Shown: positions 57,896 to 64,000 of the stretch, one piece after another
Position numbering within the stretch: the first letter of the stretch is position 1
Layout of the letters: every line of letters begins with the position of its first letter
Assembly (NCBI RefSeq): GCF_900104725.1
Contig: NZ_LT629758.1
Location: 5,098,501-5,162,500 of the forward strand
DNA length: 64,000 nt
Reading direction: 5' to 3'
From: Actinoplanes derwentensis
GTDB taxonomy: Bacteria > Actinomycetota > Actinomycetes > Mycobacteriales > Micromonosporaceae
Position numbers and translations under genes: made by a program
Notes under the pieces: model-generated
Told to the model about the DNA's origin: nothing
Databases searched by the model: none
Seen by the model: the letters and a program-made list of their open reading frames with translations, nothing else

Positions 57896-59090
57896 GCACG
57901 GCGGCCGCGAGGGCGGCGTGCCCGGCCGGGTTCAGATTCAGGTGATCACCCACGTCGAAGGCGGGCCGCAGCCGCCACGGCGCGGACGGGTCGCGGACCG
58001 CCGCGTCGAAGTCGGCGTACGACTCGAACAGCCCGCCCCGGATCGCGCTGTTCACCGACTGGCGCGCGGTCTCCCGTACCCCAGCGGGATCGTCGTAGAT
58101 GTTGCCGCCGAACGGCGTGAGCGTCGCACCGGACGTCCGCAGCCCGCACGCCTGCGCCCGCAGCGCGATCTGCCGGTAGGCGGCGATCAGGTCACCGGTC
58201 ACCCGCCGCTGGGCCGCCTCCGACGCCGCCGTGGTGCCGAGGTCGTTGACCCCCTCGAAGACCAGCAGGTGGGCGGCACCTCCGAGGGCGAGCACGTCCC
58301 GGTCCAGGCGGGCCAGAGCGTTCGGGCCGAGACCATCCCGGAGTACGCGGTTACCGGCGGCCGCCTGATTCAGGATCGCCAGCCGCGGATCCCGCCACCG
58401 GTCCGCCAGCAGGTCGGGCCAGCGGTCGTTGCCGTTGGTCGTCGAACCGCGGCCGTCGGTCAGCGAGTCGCCGAGCACCACCAGGGCGGAGGCGCCGGTC
58501 GCGAGCACTTCGACGCCGCTGATCAGGTACCAGTGGTCGGCCGCCACCGCGCCCGGCAACTCCACCGCGGCGTGCTGATCACCGGTGGCCAGCCAGGACG
58601 TCGTCCGGGAACCGGGATGCGAGGTGATCGCCGGCTGTTCCGGGCCCGCGCGCAGATGCACCGTGATCGTCAGGTTCGACCGGGGTGACAGCGGCAGATC
58701 GACCGGATCGGAGACGGTTTGAGCGCCTGCCGGGACGATGACATCGCGCCGTCCGCTGAAGGTCAACGGCCGGCAGCTACCGGGCACGATCCCCGCCGCT
58801 CCGGCCCGGCCACCGGCCGGCAGGGCGACGGCGGCCACCGTGATCGGCAGGGCGCCGGTGCCGAACGCGTTCGAGAATCGGACCCGCACCCGGCGCCCGC
58901 CCAGCGACACCCGCACGGTCTGCCGCAGGGTGGTGTCCACCAGGGCGGTGAACGGTTCCGGCGGCAGGTTGTGGCGTTCGGTGAGCTGCGGAGCGGCGGT
59001 CCAGGTGTGGATCCAGCGGGGTCGTGGCGGCGGTCCGGAATCGATGAGCAGCAATGGGGAGGCGGCCCCCAGGAGGCTACGACGCCGCAT
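57849..59090 (-). CDS. SGNH/GDSL hydrolase (carbohydrate-esterase-like)
   Basis: This 413-residue protein has an N-terminal beta region (~30-190) and an SGNH hydrolase domain: block I VVLGDSLTDGRGS (nucleophile Ser), block II with Gly before AAGN, block III LVFEGVNDLG and block V GDHLNLNPAG with the catalytic Asp/His. The N-terminus RRRSLLGAASPLLLI suggests a Tat-like or lipoprotein signal without a clear cleavage site. Relatives deacetylate or desuccinylate polysaccharides. A CebR-like box sits upstream (59135). Confidence 0.87.
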   Translation of the reverse strand: MRRRSLLGAASPLLLIDSGPPPRPRWIHTWTAAPQLTERHNLPPEPFTALVDTTLRQTVRVSLGGRRVRVRFSNAFGTGALPITVAAVALPAGGRAGAAGIVPGSCRPLTFSGRRDVIVPAGAQTVSDPVDLPLSPRSNLTITVHLRAGPEQPAITSHPGSRTTSWLATGDQHAAVELPGAVAADHWYLISGVEVLATGASALVVLGDSLTDGRGSTTNGNDRWPDLLADRWRDPRLAILNQAAAGNRVLRDGLGPNALARLDRDVLALGGAAHLLVFEGVNDLGTTAASEAAQRRVTGDLIAAYRQIALRAQACGLRTSGATLTPFGGNIYDDPAGVRETARQSVNSAIRGGLFESYADFDAAVRDPSAPWRLRPAFDVGDHLNLNPAGHAALAAAVPTRLAGVTAGPPTWR

Positions 59091-59134
59091 GTCACGGAAC
59101 GTATAGCCGCATATCGATCTAGTCAACATGCGTT

Positions 59135-59148
59135 TGGGAGCGCTCCAA
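59135..59148. promoter_or_regulatory. CebR-like operator
   Basis: tgggagcgctccaa matches the 14-bp CebR box of actinomycetes (tgggagcgctccca) at 13 of 14 positions and is a near-perfect palindrome. CebR is a LacI-family repressor of cello-oligosaccharide use. It lies 45 bp upstream of the SGNH esterase start and 42 bp before the next plus-strand gene. Confidence 0.7.
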
Positions 59149-59189
59149 GTTAAGCTTCGGAACGGAACACGATCGGAGGACGGCCCACC

Positions 59190-59660
59190 ATGCTGATGGC
59201 CCTGCTACTCGACGCCGCCAACATCATCGGCGGGCTGCTGCTCGCCATCCCGATCCTCGGCCGCTTCCCAGCCGTCGCCCGCGTCACCGGGCACATCGCC
59301 CGCTGGCAGTGGCTGGTCGGCATCATCGCCCTGGTCGCCGGCGGCTATTACCTGATCGTCCACCTGATCTCCGGCCCGCGCCTGTTCCACTTCGAGGTGG
59401 TCGGCATAGCGGTCGGCGTGATCCTCGCCTGGGACCGACTGACCGGCAAGAAGCCCCTGGTCCCGGCACCCGCCACCAGCGCCGGCGGCAGCTCGTCACC
59501 GGGGATCGGCTGGCCCTCCGCCGGCGCCCCGCCGGAGCACAGCACCGCCACACCCCCGGCCACCGCGCCCGCCGACCTGTCCGGTCCGGCCCTGCTCATC
59601 GCGGTCTTCGGCATCATCGCGATCATCGTCGGACTCCAGGGCCTGTTCACCCCCAACTGA
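59190..59660 (+). CDS. Membrane protein of unknown function
   Basis: This 156-residue protein has about four helices (AANIIGGLLLAIPILGRF, WLVGIIALVAGGYYLIVHLI, FEVVGIAVGVILAW, ALLIAVFGIIAIIVGLQGL). A Pro/Ala/Ser linker sits between helices 3 and 4. No family is recognised. A gatcggaggac site precedes the ATG. Confidence 0.75.
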   Translation: MLMALLLDAANIIGGLLLAIPILGRFPAVARVTGHIARWQWLVGIIALVAGGYYLIVHLISGPRLFHFEVVGIAVGVILAWDRLTGKKPLVPAPATSAGGSSSPGIGWPSAGAPPEHSTATPPATAPADLSGPALLIAVFGIIAIIVGLQGLFTPN

Positions 59661-59679
59661 TCAAGCCGTCCTTCGACGG

Positions 59680-60336
59680 TCACCGGGTCCAGCGGCGCCA
59701 CTGGCTCAGGGTCGGAAGTAGGTCGCGCTCGCGGGCGTCGGCCATCAGGCGGATCCACATCGACTGGTAGCCGGTGTCGAAGACCGGCGCGGTCAGGCCC
59801 ACCTCGAAGAGGGCCCGAGTCGCGGCGGTCGCCTGAACCGCCATGCTCATCTCCTGGGCACCGCGCTGCCGGCGCGGGTCGCCGGGGCCGTCGAACGGGA
59901 ACGTCACGATCAGGGCCACCAGTTCGTAGTAGTCGCCGAACGCGAGCATCCCGGTAGCCGTCGCCAGATAGCGGACGTGGGTGGACTCCCCGGTGTCCGG
60001 GGGTTCCGCGCACAGCACGGCGACGGCCTGGCGGCGCATCCGCTCGGCGTGCCGCAGTTGAAGAGTGCGCAGGTCACGGCCGGTCGGGGTGGTGGCGAGA
60101 CGGGTGGCGTCCGGGCGGTCGACGGCCCGCAACTGGAGCAGGTGGGGTTCGCTGAGGTCGTCGAGGAGCACGGCGGCGATGCGGGTGATCTCGGTGTCGG
60201 CGAGGGCGATGTCACCGGCGATGCGTGGCTCCCGGCCGGCGATGGTGGCACGAAGCTCGGCGACCGCTTCGGCCCGCCCGGCCGGCCCGATCGTGTCCAC
60301 CAGTGACTGCAGGCTGCGAGTCGTCCAGAGCGCCAT
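59680..60336 (-). CDS. Hypothetical helical protein
   Basis: This 218-residue cytoplasmic protein is rich in Ala/Leu/Arg and mostly helical, starting with LWTTRSLQSLVDTIGPAGRAEAVAELRATIAG. Later segments are LLQLRAVDRPDATRLATTPTGRDLRTLQLRHAERMRRQAVAVL and QSMWIRLMADARERDLLPTLSQW. No domain is recognised. Confidence 0.65.
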   Translation of the reverse strand: MALWTTRSLQSLVDTIGPAGRAEAVAELRATIAGREPRIAGDIALADTEITRIAAVLLDDLSEPHLLQLRAVDRPDATRLATTPTGRDLRTLQLRHAERMRRQAVAVLCAEPPDTGESTHVRYLATATGMLAFGDYYELVALIVTFPFDGPGDPRRQRGAQEMSMAVQATAATRALFEVGLTAPVFDTGYQSMWIRLMADARERDLLPTLSQWRRWTR

Positions 60337-60464
60337 TTACAAACGGTACGTCCACATTCGAACACCCGCCACGCACACTGTTGACGGTTCGCAGCAGCGG
60401 GTAACTGTCCGGTTCTCGGCATTGACCCACCGATACTGCTCGATGAGGTGCATTCTGGATCACC

Positions 60465-61526
60465 ATGGATGACGTACTCGTGGTGGGTGGCGGCATCGCC
60501 GGACTGGCGCTGGCCCGCGCGCTGCACCGCCTGGACGTGCCGGTGACCGTCGCCGAGCGCGGCACCGAGGACTCCGGCCTGGCGCTCAACCTGCCCGGCA
60601 ACGCGATAGCCGCGTTCGCCGCCCTGGGCTTGGCCGAGGACCTGCAGAAGCTGGGCCGCCCCACCACCCGCCGGGAGTACCGGACCCGCCGCGACCGGCT
60701 GCTGTTCACCGTTGACGAGGACGCGTTCTGGGGCCCCGAGGCCCGCCCGAGGTGCGTCCGCCACGCCGAGCTGCTGACCCTGCTGGCCGAGGGCCTGGAC
60801 GACCGGATCCGGTGCCCGCTGGAGGTGACCGAGGTCCACCCGTCCGGCCGGGTCACATTCCAGGACCAGACCCAGCGGCGGTACGGGTACATAGCCGGAG
60901 CCGACGGCATCCACTCACTGGTCCGGGCCACCGTGGACCCGACAGCGCCGCCTCCCGTCGTAGGCCCCGCCGGCTGGCGTTTCCTGGCCCCGAACCCGGG
61001 CATCGACTGCTGGACCCTGTGGTCCGGCCGGGACGCCGCGTTCCTGCTGACGCCAGTGGACGACTCAGAGGTCTACGGCTACGCCACGACCACCGCCCCG
61101 ACCGGCTTGCACGAGACGTTCGCGAGATTCCCGGCCCCGGTGCGACAGACCCTGACCACCGTCACCGACCCGCTCCCGTCCCCGGTGCGACAGATCCGGA
61201 CGACGACCTGGTCCACCGGCCGCTGCGCCCTGGTAGGCGACGCGGCCCACGCGACGGCCCCGTTCTGGGCACAGGGAGCAGCCTTGGCGGTGGAGGACGG
61301 CCTGGTCCTGGCCGACGTCCTGACGACGTCCCCGTGGGACGAGGCCGGAGCCGCGTACACGGCCCTACGCCAGGACCGCATAGCCCAGGTACGAACCGCC
61401 ACCGCCCAGTTCACCCGAGTGGCAGCCCTACCCCCGTGGTTCCGAGACCTCTTACTGCCGACGCTGGGGCCCCGCACTTACCGTTCCACCTACGCCCGCC
61501 TCCGCCACCCGTTCCCCACCCCGTGA
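60465..61526 (+). CDS. FAD-dependent monooxygenase
   Basis: This 353-residue protein has GGGIAGLALARALHRLDVPVTVAERG (dinucleotide-binding motif with the acidic end), ADGIHSLVRATV (DG fingerprint) and CALVGDAAHATAPFWAQGAALAVEDGLVLADVL (GD motif). It belongs to the class A aromatic or polyketide hydroxylases (PHBH-like). Stand-alone; the substrate is unknown. Confidence 0.92.
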   Translation: MDDVLVVGGGIAGLALARALHRLDVPVTVAERGTEDSGLALNLPGNAIAAFAALGLAEDLQKLGRPTTRREYRTRRDRLLFTVDEDAFWGPEARPRCVRHAELLTLLAEGLDDRIRCPLEVTEVHPSGRVTFQDQTQRRYGYIAGADGIHSLVRATVDPTAPPPVVGPAGWRFLAPNPGIDCWTLWSGRDAAFLLTPVDDSEVYGYATTTAPTGLHETFARFPAPVRQTLTTVTDPLPSPVRQIRTTTWSTGRCALVGDAAHATAPFWAQGAALAVEDGLVLADVLTTSPWDEAGAAYTALRQDRIAQVRTATAQFTRVAALPPWFRDLLLPTLGPRTYRSTYARLRHPFPTP

Positions 61527-61620
61527 GGTTGTCCGCCGGCCCCGGAACAGCCCCCGCGGGTTCATCTCATGGGCTGTTCTCCGGCGGAGGCATCCGTCGT
61601 GAGGCCAACCGATGGCAGAC

Positions 61621-61661
61621 ACGAAACGGCGGCCCGCTGATTCAGCGGGCCGCCGTTTCGT
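61621..61661. terminator. Intrinsic terminator hairpin of the cold-shock gene
   Basis: acgaaacggcggcccgctga (61621-61640) and its exact reverse complement at 61642-61661 form a 20-bp stem. It lies 11 bp downstream of the cold-shock stop on the minus strand, with the stem ending in T/A-rich bases. It also faces the 3' side of the plus-strand monooxygenase. Confidence 0.85.
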
Positions 61662-61671
61662 AAAGCCTGGA

Positions 61672-61875
61672 TCAGAGCGGGCGAATGTTCTCCGCCTGCG
61701 GGCCCTTCTGGCCCTGGGTGACGTCGAACTCCACCTTCTGGTTCTCGTCGAGGCTGCGGTAGCCGCTCGACGCGATCGCGGAGAAGTGGGCGAAGACGTC
61801 GGCGCTGCCGTCGTCGGGGGCGATGAAGCCGAAGCCCTTGTCAGCGTTGAACCACTTCACGGTACCTGTAGCCAT
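61672..61875 (-). CDS. cspA: Cold-shock protein (CspA family)
   Basis: This 67-residue single cold-shock domain has the RNA-binding RNP1 GFGFI and RNP2-like DVFAHFS motifs ([20 protein letters not shown], then [19 protein letters not shown]). It is an RNA chaperone. It starts at ATG 61875 with gaaggag ahead. A long leader with a terminator-like hairpin precedes it. The fusion kinase at 21.6 kb carries a diverged copy of this fold. Confidence 0.96.
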   Translation of the reverse strand: MATGTVKWFNADKGFGFIAPDDGSADVFAHFSAIASSGYRSLDENQKVEFDVTQGQKGPQAENIRPL

Positions 61876-61957
61876 GTTCTGCTCCTTCGCAGGCTGATGG
61901 AGGCCGCACTGTGCGGACCCACACGCCGCTGCGTTGATCACCCGCGTCGGAACCGAC

Positions 61958-62010
61958 ACCAAAAAACGAAAAGCGCCTGGATCGGGGCAACAGATAACCC
62001 GAACAGGCGC
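61958..62010 (-). terminator. Terminator-like hairpin in the cold-shock leader
   Basis: On the minus strand gcgcctg..cggg (62010-61998) pairs with cccg..caggcgc (61986-61973), followed by a T-rich run (ttttcgtttttt, 61971-61960). It would stop transcription coming from the tRNA side or attenuate the csp transcript in its ~100+ base leader. Confidence 0.65.
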
Positions 62011-62132
62011 CGAAAACGTCTACGGAAATCAAAACTGCAACGAGAAGAACGTACCACATCATCGCCTCGATGCCGGCGACCAGAGGGCAGATTAGGTACT
62101 CGGCGGCTGACCGGCTACGGTTGGCGTACCGA

Positions 62133-62206
62133 CGCGGGGTGGAGCAGCTCGGTAGCTCGCTGGGCTCATAACCCAGAGGTCGCAGGTTCAAATCCTGTCC
62201 CCGCTA
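62133..62206 (+). tRNA. tRNA-fMet (initiator, anticodon CAU)
   Basis: This is a 74-base cloverleaf: acceptor cgcgggg/ccccgct; D arm gagc..gctc; anticodon arm ctggg-ctcataa-cccag with three G-C pairs, as required for initiation; T arm gcagg-ttcaaat-cctgt; discriminator A. Position 1 (C) and 72 (T) are mismatched, a hallmark of initiator tRNAs. CCA is not encoded. The 3' end is a known kind of integration site. Confidence 0.96.
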
Positions 62207-62260
62207 CTAGCAAGTAGTGCCGGTCAGAACGCGGTTCGTCTTCATGGCGGACCGCGTTTT

Positions 62261-63406
62261 CTATCTCTGTTCGGGCATAGTCCGGGCACTCTCGAACGCC
62301 TCCACCACCTCCTGCGATCTCGCGGCCGGATCGACGTCGAGCACGATCCGGCGCGACCAGTCGAGCGCGGCCTCGTGCCTGACCTTCACCGGCGGCACGA
62401 TGGCCCGCACCGACGAGATCAGCGGCGGAACCCCGGTTAGGACGAACACTGTCGCCTGCGCCGGCTGCCAGCCGAAGCTCGCGGCCAACGACTTCCCAAG
62501 CCGGCCCAGACGGTCCAGCCCGCCGTTGGCTGAGCTCACTGATTCCGGCACGGAGATCGACCAGTACGACGTCAGCACCGACCCGGGTCGCCAGTTTGGA
62601 CAGGGCCGTGCCGAGAACGTAGGGATCCCGATCGGAGGTGAGGAGGTCGACCGGCTCGATGCGGGGTGGCGTCAGAAGGCCTTGGCGACGGCGCGCGGGC
62701 ATGATGAGGATCCGGTCCAGCTCTTGATTCGCGAGGAACTTGGCGCCGAGGTCGATCGCCTCGTTGTACTCGTCATCGACGCTTCCATGCACCAATGCCA
62801 GGAAGTCTTCATAGGCGAAGTCCATGCGCATGCCCTGCGCGCGTCCACCATCCAGGTGATGCCGGGTGCCTCCAGATCGCCGTCCACGAGCAGAACCCGG
62901 CGTCCGCTCTCGCTGAGCCTTCGAGCCACGGCCACACAGTGCAGGGTCCGCCCGACTCCGCCTTTGAACGAATGGAAGACGCAGATGTCCAGGCCCTCGG
63001 GGAGACTCTCGGTGGGAGCGGGCAGTGCGCGTCCGATGTCAGCCGTGACTAGTCGATCCCTCCAGCGAGGTGTTCGTACCTCACGCGGTTGCTCACTGGT
63101 GGGCTCGATCGTCACGGTGAGAACGCGTTCTCTGTCGGACCGATCGAGCACGAGGGCTTCGAGGGACTGGTCGGCAGTCAGAGGACCGAACGCCTGCCGA
63201 AGCCAGGCCCATACCGCGGCATCTTCCGTGCCGGGCAGAACGAGGATGCGTACCGAGTCCCAGTAGGCACTGACCTCCGTCAGCCACGACGGCCATACCT
63301 TCATCCCTGCCAGCGTGGCGAAATGCTGCTCCACGTCGAGCCATGTGAAGAGATGGTCGGGTGCGGGGGCAGCGTCACGACAGTCCCGTCGGAGGTCATC
63401 GTCCAA
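62261..63406 (-). pseudogene. Frameshifted KGGVGR-type SIMIBI P-loop NTPase
   Basis: Frame 1 (TTG 63406 to ~62833) encodes a ~130-residue N-terminal domain and then the NTPase core FHSFKGGVGRTLHCVAVARR and VLLVDGDLEAPGITWM, a deviant Walker A in which the P-loop Lys is Arg. A one-base indel near 62832 shifts to frame 2 (MRMDFAYEDFLALVHGSVDD ... TRVGADVVLVDLRAGISEL to ~62531). A second shift continues in frame 3 (SLAASFGWQPAQATVFVLTGVPPLI ... ESARTMPEQR). Relatives usually have long C-terminal parts that are missing here. Its start overlaps the HEPN-like gene stop by 11 bp. Confidence 0.7.
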
Positions 63407-64000
63407 GTTCCTTCCGGCACCATTCGATCAACGAGTCCAACCCTGCCACGAATGCCTTCTCCGTTGTAGGAGAAAGGCGGGCACCATATCGCCAGGCCTC
63501 GTGGACCTGGCTCGGCGCGAGCCGTTGAAATGCCGAGTCCCTCGTCTCGCACGGACTGATGCCTCGTGTCTCGGCTGGCGAGAGCCGCAACTCCAGCGCG
63601 AGCGCACGAAGATCATGGCTCCGCAGACGGTCGGGCAACTGGGCAGTCGAACGAGCACTCATACGGGTGAGGATCGCGGCTTTGAGACCGCACTCGACCG
63701 CATAGAACCGAAGCAGGTAGAAGCCAGCGTTATCGCCATGTCGGCCGGACTGGCAGAGCAGGTGAAAACTTCCCCGAAACGCCGACGTCGACTGACACCG
63801 TGGGATTCTACCGTAGCCCACAGTGATCAGTTCACAGTGGATTACGGCTGTACCCCGCTCAGGGCAGCGAGCCCGAATGTGCTGGATCCGGTAACGGCCC
63901 TGGCTGGCGATGTCGACGGCGCGGTTCAGGGCCTCGGCGAAACGGTCGTCGATCGCCACGGATTCGTCGTCGCCGACCCGGCCGACAGTGCCCTCGGTGC
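63396..64000 (-). CDS. HEPN-like protein gene, open to the window edge
   Basis: The frame is open from the window end to the stop at 63396, so the start is uncertain. GTG 63959 and a GTG near 63823 are candidates. The last ~110 residues look like a HEPN fold: FYLLRFYAVECGLKAAILTRM, then DRLRSHDLRALALELRLSPAE (HDLxxLAL motif) and AWRYGARLSPTTEKAFVAGLDSLIEWCRKEL. The part before residue ~80 is Cys/Arg-rich and may belong to another gene. HEPN proteins are often RNases or dimerising partners in toxin-antitoxin and anti-phage modules. It overlaps the KGGVGR gene. Confidence 0.5.
   Translation of the reverse strand, partial: TEGTVGRVGDDESVAIDDRFAEALNRAVDIASQGRYRIQHIRARCPERGTAVIHCELITVGYGRIPRCQSTSAFRGSFHLLCQSGRHGDNAGFYLLRFYAVECGLKAAILTRMSARSTAQLPDRLRSHDLRALALELRLSPAETRGISPCETRDSAFQRLAPSQVHEAWRYGARLSPTTEKAFVAGLDSLIEWCRKELGR

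Noticed and set aside
61841..62191. Open frame starting MNLRPLGYEPSELPSC
   Set aside because: Also an antisense reading of the tRNA gene, a well-known false protein pattern.
62166..62831. Open frame ending YLLVAGTGFEPATSGL
   Set aside because: The ending is the usual artefact from reading antisense through a tRNA gene; only its first ~100 residues belong to the KGGVGR protein.
1..64000. CRISPR array or cas genes
   Set aside because: No regularly spaced identical repeats and no Cas-like protein were seen.

Overview
The window is high-GC DNA (GTG starts are frequent, coding density is high, most genes have strong third-position GC) typical of an actinomycete. The mycothiol-type DinB protein, the IdeR/DmdR-like iron boxes, a CebR-like box, HxlR/TetR/AraC regulators and several secreted glycosidases fit a soil actinobacterium of the Micromonosporaceae (Actinoplanes-like). 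That assignment is inference from style, not from a marker gene. About 65 protein genes, one initiator tRNA, several pseudogenes and two families of short dispersed repeats are visible. There is no rRNA, CRISPR array or complete transposon.

Layout. 1-5.3 kb: end of a LuxR-type two-component pair, a hypothetical gene, a chimeric gene made from pieces of a phosphotransferase and a VOC protein, a group II intron maturase scrap, and an orphan molybdopterin oxidoreductase. 5.3-9.6 kb: an ECF sigma factor with a coupled membrane partner, a DUF3159 membrane protein behind an iron-box-like site, and a three-gene unit of a Met/Gln/His-rich protein, a 77-residue protein and a subtilisin-like protease. 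9.9-22.8 kb: dienelactone hydrolase, secreted GH85 endoglycosidase, AraC+VOC pair, a two-component system, MBL hydrolase, phosphotransferases (one fused to a cold-shock-like domain), a PepSY protein and a lipoprotein. 22.8-31.3 kb: GNAT, MFS, secreted HAD phosphatase, RNA ligase, small membrane proteins, TetR, YccF and a second LuxR-type pair whose kinase has a degenerate second copy fused to it.

31.3-38.9 kb is a lipid/acyl-CoA block: an acyl-CoA synthetase and a 986-residue SRPBCC-thiolase-crotonase fusion, divergent from a TetR gene that is coupled to an acyl-CoA dehydrogenase and an aminotransferase. 38.9-43 kb holds two TetR genes, each divergent from its likely target (an FAD amine oxidase; an alpha/beta hydrolase), with near-perfect palindromic operators between them. 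43-61.5 kb is housekeeping and accessory genes: acetyltransferases, a cyclic-phosphate receiver-like protein, a STAS protein, an endoglycoceramidase-like GH5, a matrixin-like protease, a tandem double-GGDEF membrane protein, HxlR/thioesterase, arylamine N-acetyltransferase, MFS, SGNH esterase and a flavin monooxygenase.

61.6-64 kb: a cold-shock gene with a long structured leader, the initiator tRNA-Met gene, and directly 3' of the tRNA a frameshifted KGGVGR-type P-loop NTPase gene overlapped by a HEPN-like gene that runs to the window edge. This looks like the near end of an island inserted at the tRNA and carrying a decayed conflict-type module.

The candidates for an undescribed system are the Met-rich protein/77-residue/subtilisin unit (7.3-9.6 kb), the tRNA-linked HEPN/KGGVGR pair (62.2-64 kb) and the hairpin-forming ~65-bp intergenic repeat family.
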